From assembly GCA_965372015.1 (NCBI GenBank), contig CBDVAP010000001.1, positions 3,178 through 67,177 of the forward strand: a stretch of DNA of 64,000 bases, written 5' to 3'. A model generated the notes under the pieces. The model was given only the letters and a program-made list of their open reading frames with translations, was not told where the DNA came from and searched no databases. Source of the stretch: JACZSB01 sp965372015 (GTDB lineage: Bacteria > Fidelibacterota > Marinisomatia > SCGC-AAA003-L08 > TS1B11). Below, in pieces: positions 47,201 through 54,351 of this stretch; within the stretch, counting starts at the first letter, position 1, and the number at the start of each line of letters is the position of its first letter. The position numbers were made by a program, and so were the translations under genes.

Positions 47201-47892
47201 CAGAACGGGGACTTTCCCTCTCTTCTTCTCCGTCATTCACCATGATCTACATCGACTGGGCAGTCCTGGAGTACCAGGTCGGCGACTTCGAAAAGGGCGC
47301 TGAGCTCGTTGAGCGCAGCATTAACGGCCTGCGACTGAGCAAACCGGGACCCGGTTATCGATATGCGCTTGTGGCAGCGGGCATACCGCTGATTGCCAGG
47401 ATATCAGGTGACACAAGCAGACTTGATCGTGCGCAGGAGATCGCAGAAACAGTTGTATCGGACAGCACTTCAGCACACTTTTTTCAGCAAACTGCAAGGA
47501 TGGGATTGGGACTCATCGCTGTTCTGAAAGGCGATGTGGCAGTCGCGTCCGAGGTGTATACGGCGTTGCTGCCCTTGAGCGGGAAGTTTATTGGCTGGCA
47601 AATAACATCTGATCACTTGCTCGGGCTGCTGGCCGGGACCATGAAACAGGATGATACCTCTATCGACCACTTCCAGAAAACTCTCGAGAGTTGCCGGGCA
47701 ACTCACCAACGCCCCGAGCTGGCCTGGGTTTGCTGTGATTATGCGGACGTCCTGCTGGAACGGAATCAGCCTGGCGACCGGGATATGGCAAAGGCCCTGC
47801 TCGACGAGGGGCTTTTAATCGCCAACGAGCTGGGCATGCGCCCACTAAAGGAACGGATCGCATCTAAAATGAAACGGGCGCAACCGGATTAG
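44299..47892 (+). CDS. Zinc-ribbon adenylate/guanylate cyclase with AAA ATPase and TPR domains
   Basis: 1197 aa from the ATG at 44299 (MKCPKC start; a GTG at 44272 is less likely). Two zinc ribbons (C3/C6/C17/C20 and C28/C31/C42/C45) precede a class III cyclase domain (about 84-255) with metal Asp93 and Asp137 and the transition-state pair Asn204/Arg208 (INLAARLQ). A P-loop ATPase follows (Walker A GEAGLGKS 302-309; Walker B LVLEDLHWAD), then helical TPR-like repeats to the end. This is the adenylate cyclase-AAA-TPR family. It should make cAMP under control of the ATPase/TPR sensor; the stimulus is unknown. Confidence 0.92.
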   Translation: MKCPKCKHDNPPDASFCMKCGIPLSSKCPKCRAENPEGAGFCMKCGTKMGEAGPTSLQEQFDAMQENLPSSMMEKLSITTDGENRIVTVLLADMSSSVEATRDLDPEDAAALVSKLLKTMIDVLTKYECRIDNIVGDEVVAVFGAPKMHEDDPERAILAGLELIEEVQKSDLNASVGINTGEAFFGEIGSQEHQKRTVYGTVINLAARLQAQAEAGQVFVGETTYRHARRSFEFEPLSLKVKGFDEPVAAYRVIRPRPRMEKVRGIEGLRAQMIGREDELHILRDALSETRKGKGQMVSVIGEAGLGKSRLLAELKGKGIDELEGNTVPLWLEGRCLELGMAASYWPFIDIFREHFGWKPQDADSVRAENIVSTLQEMVDRGDLTDERREEMGPLLGNLLSVKFATEWDQVLQSADPEQMKNRIFMAIRDFFLALAKRTPVVLVLEDLHWADSLSLDLISLLMETLTLAPLLLVCIYRPEREHKCWRLATIAQRKCSERYAEINLHELSKLDSRRLVDALLTISNLPESVREMILEKTQGNPFFVEEVIRSLMDTGMVYQEGDEWRASEDIESVKLPESIQSILLSRIDRLEEQLKHVLQSASVIGKLFRRRLLEYTTKKEAELESDLWKLEDLAFIYQERAIPEEEYSFKHVLTQETVYQNILRRHRQRFHHEVAQAMEVLYQNSIDEYYEQLAYHWENADDIEKAVEYLSKAGARALANYANEDAVTHFQRALDLTGDRRDTTRAEIVFGLFRAQAGAFDSPNESLLEPLQEAFDIFVDVGDTERAITVAEFPFFLGSAARGISTIGERALELVPPDSLQAGRVLATYGFNRYIETGDHSLAQEFFDRALAIARREEDRTLETRVLVNNLDTDLRDGQFEAGLTKAKRAVDLAKSVHDLPSEARTSTYATYLALWLGDPEAAVMYAHRGLQAAEELQNRFRLFMSLHANLALCLREGSWQDGRAFAERGLSLSSSPSFTMIYIDWAVLEYQVGDFEKGAELVERSINGLRLSKPGPGYRYALVAAGIPLIARISGDTSRLDRAQEIAETVVSDSTSAHFFQQTARMGLGLIAVLKGDVAVASEVYTALLPLSGKFIGWQITSDHLLGLLAGTMKQDDTSIDHFQKTLESCRATHQRPELAWVCCDYADVLLERNQPGDRDMAKALLDEGLLIANELGMRPLKERIASKMKRAQPD

Positions 47893-47907
47893 TCATGGAG
47901 TTTCGCT

Positions 47908-48795
47908 GTGTGCATTGAATGGCTTGGTCAACCTGACTGTCACCAGCTTTCTCGAACAGGCGGTAAGGCGTCGCAGCTTAGCCGGTTGGCGGCGGACTAC
48001 CGCATTCCGCTGGGATACTGTGTGACCGCGACGGCATTCGAGCGATGGAACAGCTCTGCAGAGCAGGCTCGAGGCTTACCTGCGGAGCTTCGTGCTGCGC
48101 TCCTGGCTGCCTATGCAGAACTGGGTGATCTCTGCGGCGGGGCCGAACTGCCCGTTGCGGTTCGTTCCTCATCGGTGATTGAGGATGGCCCGAATTTCTC
48201 CTTCGCCGGCCTGTATGAAACCGTCCTCAACGTAATCGGCGGTGAAAGGCTTGTGGAGGCCGTAATGAGTTGTTGGGCTTCCGCACGATCCGAGCGCGTT
48301 CGGGCATATACAACCCATAATAATCTTTCTGCCAGTGCTGGGATGGCGGTGCTGGTACAGGAGTTAGTAGCCGGCGATGTGGCCGCAGTGGTCTTTAGCA
48401 TGAATCCCATCACCGGCGACGCCGACGAGGTGGTGATCAACGCCAACTGGGGTCTAGGAGCCAGCATCGTCAACGGGACGGTAGACCCCGACTGCTACAT
48501 CGTGCGCAAGTCCGACTTCGACATCATGAAGAAGACCGTGGCCGAGAAGCGACTGATGACCGTTCCACTCCGGGGTGGAGGAATTGACGAGGTTGAAGTC
48601 CAAGAGTCACGGCGTAACAGCACTGCTCTCCGGGACGACCAGATCAAGGAAGTAGCCAGACTGGCGGTGAATCTGGAGAAATCTATCGGCAGGCCCATAG
48701 AGATTGAAGCCACCTACAGAAATGAAAAACTTAATCTCCTGCAATGCAGGCCAATTACCGCAATCAGGCAAGAGACCCGTTTCGCAGGACAATAA
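47908..48795 (+). CDS. Stand-alone PEP-synthase-type ATP-binding subunit
   Basis: 295 aa, GTG start 15 bases after the cyclase stop. It matches only the N-terminal ATP-grasp domain of PEP synthase/PPDK: GGKASQLSRL, VAVRSSSVIEDGPNFSFAGLYET, SMNPITGD, INANWGLGASIVNGTVDPD and the closing LLQCRPITA. The phospho-His and substrate domains are absent here but encoded by the next gene, 18 bases on, so the enzyme is split. Split ATP-domain enzymes of this superfamily include phenylphosphate synthase (PpsB); rifampicin phosphotransferase has the same domain fused. Substrate not determined. Confidence 0.88.
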   Translation: MCIEWLGQPDCHQLSRTGGKASQLSRLAADYRIPLGYCVTATAFERWNSSAEQARGLPAELRAALLAAYAELGDLCGGAELPVAVRSSSVIEDGPNFSFAGLYETVLNVIGGERLVEAVMSCWASARSERVRAYTTHNNLSASAGMAVLVQELVAGDVAAVVFSMNPITGDADEVVINANWGLGASIVNGTVDPDCYIVRKSDFDIMKKTVAEKRLMTVPLRGGGIDEVEVQESRRNSTALRDDQIKEVARLAVNLEKSIGRPIEIEATYRNEKLNLLQCRPITAIRQETRFAGQ

Positions 48796-48813
48796 CAAAA
48801 AAGGAGTTAGGAA

Positions 48814-50496
48814 ATGTCAGATTCAAGCACATCCAGCCCGGTAAAGCCAACGGTAATTCCGATCCCGCCGGACTTTCCGGTCACATGGGAAAATCCGCAG
48901 GAAGAGCAACTCACCTGGCAGCGGAATCCTGTTCATTTCCCCAAGCCCATAACCCCGATGACGTTTACAGTTGCGATTCATTCGGGGATAAATGAGCCGA
49001 TGGAGGATTACGAGTTGCCCGTTCGGTTTCGAGCGCGCCGGATCAACTCCTACTATTACTCGGCCATGTTACCGGTGGTGGCACTGGAGGAGATGGCAGC
49101 TCAGGGAGAGATCGCCGGGAAGAATATCGGTGCCGCAATGGGCAGGCTTGCTGAAATGTGGTCGCAGGAGGCGGTTCCCGAACTAAAGAGTCTGCTCGAC
49201 GACTGGAAGGCCTACGATCTGAAAAAGGCAGGCTCGAATGAGCTGCTCGATCACTTCGATGTCACCATCACGCGTATGAAACGTATGTACGAAATTCATC
49301 ACAGGTTTACCTTCCCATGGCTGGTTGCGCAGAGCATGTTCGAAGATGCGCATCGCGAGTTATTTCCGGACGTTGATCCCCTCGAAACCTACAAAATGCT
49401 CGGTGGATTTCCGAACAAGTCGGTGGAAAAGGAGCAGGCTCTGTGGGATCTGAGCAGAAAAATCATGGCTTCCGGGACAGTGCGCGAAGTGTTCGAAAAA
49501 ACAGCCGCGGAAGAGGTGCTGCAAAAGCTTGGAACAACTGCTGAAGGTAAATCATTCCTGGGCGAGGTTAATGAGTATCTCGAAGAGTGGGGTCAGGGAA
49601 TCTGCCATTTCTACGAGATATCGAAGCCGAGCTGGATCGAAAATCCCACACCGGTCATCCAACTCATTAAGGATTACCTGATAACTCCAGATCGGGATGT
49701 GAGAGCGGAGAGAGAGGCGGTGGTTGCGACGCGTGAGAAAGCAGTCTCGGATGCGCGCGAGCGTTTGCAGGGACGTTCAGAAGAGGACGTTGGAAGATTC
49801 GAGTTCCTGCTGAAGGCGGCCCAGGAGGCAGCCGTTATTTCCGAGGATCACAACTTCTATATTGACTATGGCGGTTTATATCAGGTTCGCCGCGTGCTTT
49901 TGGAGATCGGGGAGCGTTTAACCCAGGCAGGTACTATCGAGGGGCCGGCCGATGTATTCTACCTGGAACCGGATGAACTGCGGGAAGCGATGCGCTCACC
50001 CGGGAAGCTGGATGCAAAGGGTATTATCGCGGGCGTTAAAGCGGAAATGGAGCACTTCCGTAAAATCCAACCTCCCGTGGCTGTGGGTACCGACTACGGT
50101 CCGCCTCCCGATGATCCCGTGTCAAAGGCCATGGGAAGGCTCTTCAGCGTGCCACCGGACAATCCTGAAGGGAGCGATGTCATAAAAGGCAACGCCGGCT
50201 CTTCCGGGAAAGCCCGTGGAACGGCGAGGGTGATACTCTCGCTGGCAGAGGCGGATAAGCTGCATAAAGGCGACGTGCTGGTAGCTCACACGACACTTCC
50301 GCCCTGGACGCAGCTGTTCGCCAAGGCAGCCGCTGTCGTAACCGATGTCGGGGGTGTTTTAAGCCACTCAGCGGTGGTAGCCCGTGAGTACGGTATTCCC
50401 GCGGTGGTGAGTACCGGCGTTGGGACAGTGCGCATCAAAGACGGACAGATGGTCGAAGTCGACGGGAGCGCTGGAACCGTTCGTATTATCGGTTGA
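48814..50496 (+). CDS. PEP-utilising phosphotransferase subunit (substrate and swivelling His domains)
   Basis: 560 aa with a strong ribosome-binding site (AAGGAG). The N-terminal ~400 residues are helical and aromatic-rich (WENPQEEQLTWQRNPVHFPKP, INSYYYSAMLP, HHRFTFPWLVAQSMF) and probably bind the acceptor. Residues about 455-560 are the swivelling domain with catalytic His518 (GGVLSHSAVVARE). Together with the preceding ATP subunit it forms a PEP-synthase-like enzyme without the PEP-binding TIM barrel. The order fits phenylphosphate synthase PpsA/PpsB or a split rifampicin-phosphotransferase relative. An ATP to enzyme-His to acceptor phosphotransfer is likely; the acceptor is unknown. Confidence 0.85.
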   Translation: MSDSSTSSPVKPTVIPIPPDFPVTWENPQEEQLTWQRNPVHFPKPITPMTFTVAIHSGINEPMEDYELPVRFRARRINSYYYSAMLPVVALEEMAAQGEIAGKNIGAAMGRLAEMWSQEAVPELKSLLDDWKAYDLKKAGSNELLDHFDVTITRMKRMYEIHHRFTFPWLVAQSMFEDAHRELFPDVDPLETYKMLGGFPNKSVEKEQALWDLSRKIMASGTVREVFEKTAAEEVLQKLGTTAEGKSFLGEVNEYLEEWGQGICHFYEISKPSWIENPTPVIQLIKDYLITPDRDVRAEREAVVATREKAVSDARERLQGRSEEDVGRFEFLLKAAQEAAVISEDHNFYIDYGGLYQVRRVLLEIGERLTQAGTIEGPADVFYLEPDELREAMRSPGKLDAKGIIAGVKAEMEHFRKIQPPVAVGTDYGPPPDDPVSKAMGRLFSVPPDNPEGSDVIKGNAGSSGKARGTARVILSLAEADKLHKGDVLVAHTTLPPWTQLFAKAAAVVTDVGGVLSHSAVVAREYGIPAVVSTGVGTVRIKDGQMVEVDGSAGTVRIIG

Positions 50497-50612
50497 CCGT
50501 ACAGCCACCGGTAGGTACGCGCCCAAATAAAAGGGTATCGAAGCCCTAAGGATTGGCGGTTATGTTCACAAAGCGCCTATCAGTTTTGTGAACCAAGTAG
50601 AGGAAAGGGAAT

Positions 50613-51608
50613 GTGGGATTGTTGCGTGAACTAGTGGCCGTGCGTAATCGGAGCGATGGACTTGTTCTTCAATGGCATGCCGGCACCTCACCTGTTGAAT
50701 GCTTAATCTACAAAGGTCAATCGACTGACAGCATCGATCGTACGAAGCCGATCGCTAAGACGACCAACAACTCCGCTATCCTACCGAATCTCGATCCGTT
50801 GGTCCGCCACTACTTCGAGGTTGTTCCAAAAGGGGAAACAGGACAGATAGTCGCCGAGCGCCATCTTAGGTTTCAAGGTATTCGCAACTTCCGTGACCTT
50901 GGTGGATATGAGACGACTGATGGACGAACAGTCAGATGGGGTTTGCTTTATCGCTCGGGTAATCTTTCGCAGGCTACTGATGCGGACCTGGCCTATCTTT
51001 CCAGCCTAAGACTTAAGTTCGTGTTTGACTTTCGTATGCCTTCTGAGAATCGACTGCGATCGAGAGAGTATACGACTGCACTTGGCGTGCAGGTGTTTAA
51101 GCTGCCAATGCTCAGCGATAGAATCACGCAGATGTTTGAGTCTGCTATGATATCCAGTCCCGGTGAGCAGCATAGGATCGATGCTGAGGAGCTGCTCATT
51201 GAGTTATATCGTTCCTTTGTTACCGATTCTATGTCACAGTGTAGCGAGATAATTCAGACGATTTCTGATCCTGTCAACCTACCCACTTTATATCATTGCA
51301 GCCAGGGGAAGGATCGGACGGGTTTTGTGTCGGCCATTACGCTTCTCGCCCTGGGGGTTTCAAGAAAAACGGTCTTCAACGACTTTATGCTCTCAAGCCA
51401 GTACATCACACCGGATGACGAAGGACAGATTCTTTCCTTCATAGATCCTGCCGTTAAACAGTCACTTCTCAAGACACGACGGGAGCACCTTGAAGCTGCC
51501 TTTGAGACTATAGACAAGCGGTACGGATCCGTGGATATGTACCTATGCGAAGGTTTGGGTCTCAACGAAAAAAGTTTGGAAAAATTACGCGCCGCCTTAC
51601 TCGAGTAA
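50613..51608 (+). CDS. Tyrosine/dual-specificity phosphatase (Y_phosphatase3 type)
   Basis: 331 aa, GTG start after GAGGAAAGGG. Residues 10-80 look like an FnIII-type module (VRNRSDGLVLQWHAG, VRHYFEVVPKG). The phosphatase domain starts at IRNFRDLGGY and carries the P-loop HCSQGKDRTG (His228, Cys229, Arg235), with the family's typical Lys-Asp before Arg. There is no signal peptide. The family dephosphorylates phosphotyrosine proteins or phosphoinositides. Base composition is visibly more A/T-rich than the operon at 53 kb, in keeping with an island. Confidence 0.88.
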   Translation: MGLLRELVAVRNRSDGLVLQWHAGTSPVECLIYKGQSTDSIDRTKPIAKTTNNSAILPNLDPLVRHYFEVVPKGETGQIVAERHLRFQGIRNFRDLGGYETTDGRTVRWGLLYRSGNLSQATDADLAYLSSLRLKFVFDFRMPSENRLRSREYTTALGVQVFKLPMLSDRITQMFESAMISSPGEQHRIDAEELLIELYRSFVTDSMSQCSEIIQTISDPVNLPTLYHCSQGKDRTGFVSAITLLALGVSRKTVFNDFMLSSQYITPDDEGQILSFIDPAVKQSLLKTRREHLEAAFETIDKRYGSVDMYLCEGLGLNEKSLEKLRAALLE

Positions 51609-51691
51609 GGGCCCCGATTACGAAAAAACTGGTTGGGTTACAGCGGTAACGGGTTGGGCGAACTGTTAGTTAGGCGAAAGGGGGAATCGCG

Positions 51692-52360
51692 ATGAAAGTG
51701 CTTATCGTTTATTGGCATCCGGAACCCCGGAGTTTTAACAGTGCGATGTTTCATACGGCTTGTGATACGCTCGCAGATGCAGGGAATGAGGTAAGAGTTT
51801 CAGACCTACACGATATGCGTTTTGATCCGGTTTCCAGCCGAAAGAACTTTAAAACTGTCAAAGATCCAAACTATCTTAAGTTGCAACTCGAAGAGATGTA
51901 TGCCACTGAATTGAATGGTTTTTCGGCAGATCTCGATTCTGAAATGGGGAAGATCGAGTGGTGTGACCTGATGATTTGGCAATTTCCGCTGTGGGGTTTT
52001 GGCATGCCGGCAGTTCTCAAAGGGTGGGTTGACCGCGTGTTTGCTCGGGGGCGCATGTACGGTAGTGGCCGGAGATACGAAACAGGAGTATTTCGCGGAA
52101 AGCGGGCGCTGCTATCGCTGACAACTGGTGGTCAGGAAGAAACCTATCGTAAAGATGGAGCCAATGGCGATATCAATGCAATCTTACGCCCAATTCACAG
52201 AGGCAATTTGCAGTTTTTCGGATTTGATGTGTTGGCACCGCAGATTGTATATGCCCCTGCTCGCATGACACATGAGCAGAGAGCACAACAATTGGCCAAC
52301 TACGCCGCACGACTAAAGCGCATTAGTGAAGAATCTCCCTTTGATGTTGGCATCTATTGA
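51692..52360 (+). CDS. NAD(P)H quinone oxidoreductase, flavodoxin-like fold
   Basis: 222 aa. Starts MKVLIVYWHPEPRSFNSAMF (flavin phosphate-binding region), then DLMIWQFPLWGFGMPAVLKGWVDRVFARG, the hallmark of the Flavodoxin_2/NQO1-MdaB-KefF family, and LSLTTGGQEETY. AAAGGGGG precedes the ATG. It should reduce quinones or electrophiles with two electrons from NAD(P)H. It is the last gene before the right-hand 51-bp repeat. Confidence 0.92.
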   Translation: MKVLIVYWHPEPRSFNSAMFHTACDTLADAGNEVRVSDLHDMRFDPVSSRKNFKTVKDPNYLKLQLEEMYATELNGFSADLDSEMGKIEWCDLMIWQFPLWGFGMPAVLKGWVDRVFARGRMYGSGRRYETGVFRGKRALLSLTTGGQEETYRKDGANGDINAILRPIHRGNLQFFGFDVLAPQIVYAPARMTHEQRAQQLANYAARLKRISEESPFDVGIY

Positions 52361-52436
52361 TTCTAGCCCTTCCATACCCAGCTGGACTGATTAGAACTTA
52401 ATCTAAGAGAGACCTCCAGGCTTCATAAGGTGTTTT

Positions 52437-52463
52437 ACCATCAAGATAGTGCTGCTGAAATAA
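52437..52463 (+). pseudogene. 3'-end relic of a T9SS-sorted protein gene
   Basis: Eight codons and a stop reading TIKIVLLK, matching the last residues of both giants (SIKMVLLK, SIKLLLLK). It is followed 19 bases later by the 51-bp repeat, as the subtilase stop is followed by the left copy. The rest of the gene is absent. Confidence 0.6.
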
Positions 52464-52482
52464 GGCCAACTAACAGCACAAA

Positions 52483-52533
52483 GACATTTCTGCGGATACG
52501 GGTTGGATACGGATTTTTATTTATCGTCGTATC
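52483..52533 (+). repeat. 51-bp direct repeat, right copy (R4)
   Basis: Identical to 43647-43697, 8,836 bp away. It is followed within 10 bases by the 3' half of a tRNA, giving the structure of an attachment-site junction. Confidence 0.9.
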
Positions 52534-52541
52534 CACGAAGA

Positions 52542-52586
52542 ACTCATAATCCGTTGGTTGGGGGTTCGACTCCCTCCGGGCCCACA
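52542..52586 (+). other. tRNA 3'-half fragment with CAU anticodon loop
   Basis: Anticodon loop with CAT and 3' stem (ACTCATAATCCG), variable region, T arm GGGGG-TTCGACT-CCCTC (52560-52576), acceptor strand CGGGCCC and ACA. The 5' half (acceptor, D arm, 5' anticodon stem) is missing. It resembles the 3' half of a tRNA-Met or Ile2(CAU), left at an integration site. Confidence 0.78.
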
Positions 52587-52620
52587 TTCTCCAAATAGTC
52601 TCCAATGAGAACTCCCTGAA

Positions 52621-52637
52621 CCCCGCCCTCGGCGGGG
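52621..52637 (+). terminator. G+C-rich hairpin after the tRNA relic
   Basis: CCCCGCC-CTC-GGCGGGG, a perfect 7-bp stem with 3-base loop and no T-run. It may insulate the catabolic operon from upstream transcription. Confidence 0.5.
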
Positions 52638-52689
52638 CAGTGAATGGGGTGGGTTTACTCCTCAGCCTTAGCCTTTCCCCAAAAAACCA

Positions 52690-52718
52690 TTGGCATTTAG
52701 TTCATACGTTAATAATAT
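52690..52718 (+). promoter_or_regulatory. Probable sigma-70-type promoter of the MarR-bcr operon
   Basis: TTGGCA at 52690-52695 and TAATAT at 52713-52718 with a 17-base spacer, 33 bases before the MarR start codon. The imperfect inverted pair ATACG...CGTAC around 52704-52728 overlaps the -10 box and could be the regulator's own operator (inference). Confidence 0.5.
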
Positions 52719-52750
52719 AGGTGCGTACTATTCCATGAGCCGCTAAAAGC

Positions 52751-53185
52751 ATGACAGACCTGGAACAGAGCACCGGTTTCCTGGTGGTCAGGACCGCCAG
52801 AAGTATGAAGCGGGCCCTGGACAGCCGGCTGGGCCCCATCGGGATGACCGCCGCCCAACACGTGATCATCAGCACCTTGGCCCACGAGGACGGCCTGTCG
52901 CTTTCCCAGGTGGGCAAGCGGGCCTACCTGGACAAGCCGGCCATCACCGGCCTGGCCGACCGCCTGGAAAAGGACGGCCTGGTCGAGCGCCGCCGCAGCA
53001 CAAATGACCGCCGCGTGGTCCAGTTGCACCTGACAGCCAAGGGGCGCAACCTGCTCCAGGAAATGGACCGCATCGCCACTGAAGTGGATCGGGAACTGGT
53101 GGGTATTCTGTCCGGGGTGGAGCTGCGCCGCTTGCGCGAGCTGGTCACCCGCCTGTGGGTCCACTCCAACGGGGAGCCGCGATGA
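52751..53185 (+). CDS. MarR-family regulator of the benzoyl-CoA reductase operon
   Basis: 144 aa. Winged helix-turn-helix with LSLSQVGKRAYLDKPAITGLADRLEKDGLVERR and the wing STNDRRVVQLHLTAKG, flanked by dimerisation helices. It overlaps the bcrC-like start by ATGA, so it belongs to the operon. In Rhodopseudomonas the MarR-type BadR controls the homologous bad genes, which fits a local role here. The effector is probably an aromatic acid or its CoA thioester. Confidence 0.92.
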   Translation: MTDLEQSTGFLVVRTARSMKRALDSRLGPIGMTAAQHVIISTLAHEDGLSLSQVGKRAYLDKPAITGLADRLEKDGLVERRRSTNDRRVVQLHLTAKGRNLLQEMDRIATEVDRELVGILSGVELRRLRELVTRLWVHSNGEPR

Positions 53186-54351
53186 CAGTTAGTAACCTGG
53201 AGCAGGCCCTGGAGACCGCCCGCGAGCTGTTCGCCGACTTGTCCTTCGAGTATGCCCGGCGCTGGAAGGATGCCGATCCAGGCCGGCGGGTGATCGGCTA
53301 CCTGCCCATCTACGTCCCCCGGGAGATCGTCCAGGCCCTGGGCATGCTGCCGGTGGGGATCTTCGGCGCCGGGGCTCGCTTGCCGGTGGTGCACGGCGAT
53401 GCCTTTTTCCAGTCCTACATCTGCCACCTGCCGCGCACCGTGGTGGAACTGGTTATGGGCGGCCATTTGGACAATTTCGACGGTTTCCTGTTTCCCGCCA
53501 TCTGCGACGTGATCCGTAACCTGTCGGGCGTTTTCAGGCTCAATTTCAAAGATAAATTTGTCCGTTACCTGGACTTTCCCCAGAACTTTATGCCCCCAGT
53601 CGGCGGGGCCTTTTATCGCCGGGAACTGGAGCGGTTGGCCGATGACCTGGGCCGCCTCAATGGCCGCAGCTTGGACACTGCCGAACTCAACCGGTCCATT
53701 GAGCTCTACAATCGCAATCGCCGGCTGGTGGCGGCCCTGGCCGATTTCCGCACCGAATTTCCCCATAAGGTCAGCGCGGCGGACTACTACCTGCTGCTGC
53801 GGGCCGGCTACGTGATGGCGGTTGAGGAGCACAACCAGTTCCTCACTGATGTGCTGCAATGGTTGCAGGCCCTCCAGGCCGAGCCGGAGGACAAAATCCG
53901 GGTGGTGGTCTCCGGCGCCTTTTGCGAGCAGCCGCCGCTGGGACTGATCAAGAGCATCGAGAACGCCGGCTGCTACATTGTCGATGACGATTTTCAAATG
54001 GGCCTCCGCTGGATTCAGGGGGATATCCCCGCCGATAGCGACGATCCCCTGGGTGCCCTGGTGGACGCCTATCTGTGCCGTAGCGTACCCTCCGCCGCGG
54101 TATTCTCAGTTAACGGCGAGAAAGCTGCCGCCCTGGCGACCGCGGTCCGGGAGCGGCGGGCCGACGGGGTGATCTTCTGCGCCCCCAGCTTCTGCGATCC
54201 GGCCCTGTTGGACCGCCCCCAGTTGGAGCAGGTTCTGGACCGGGAGGAAATCCGCCACTTCAACTTCCAGTACCACGAGAACCTGGGCCAGTTCCAGGTG
54301 ATTAAGGAGCAGGCCGGCACCTTCGCCGACACGATAAAATTGTGGGAATGA
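53182..54351 (+). CDS. bcrC: Class I benzoyl-CoA reductase, subunit C
   Basis: 389 aa from the ATG at 53182, overlapping the MarR stop. It shows the BcrC/BadD pattern: GYLPIYVPREIVQALGMLPVG, GDAFFQSYICHLPR (Cys81), FPAICDVIRNLSG (Cys108), RYLDFPQNF. The cysteines should ligate the active-site [4Fe-4S] cluster shared with subunit B. BcrBC is the dearomatising core, receiving electrons from BcrAD at the cost of ATP. Length (about 44 kDa) fits the Thauera subunit. Substrate could be benzoyl-CoA or a substituted analogue. Confidence 0.92.
   Translation: MTVSNLEQALETARELFADLSFEYARRWKDADPGRRVIGYLPIYVPREIVQALGMLPVGIFGAGARLPVVHGDAFFQSYICHLPRTVVELVMGGHLDNFDGFLFPAICDVIRNLSGVFRLNFKDKFVRYLDFPQNFMPPVGGAFYRRELERLADDLGRLNGRSLDTAELNRSIELYNRNRRLVAALADFRTEFPHKVSAADYYLLLRAGYVMAVEEHNQFLTDVLQWLQALQAEPEDKIRVVVSGAFCEQPPLGLIKSIENAGCYIVDDDFQMGLRWIQGDIPADSDDPLGALVDAYLCRSVPSAAVFSVNGEKAAALATAVRERRADGVIFCAPSFCDPALLDRPQLEQVLDREEIRHFNFQYHENLGQFQVIKEQAGTFADTIKLWE

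Noticed and set aside
51640..51682. Integron attC-like GTTAGGC motif before the quinone reductase
   Set aside because: Only one half-site fits the consensus; no matching RYYYAAC partner and no integrase.
52924..53997. 357-codon frame on the - strand across bcrC
   Set aside because: Shadow of G+C-rich coding sequence; the opposite strand has clear BcrC and MarR motifs.
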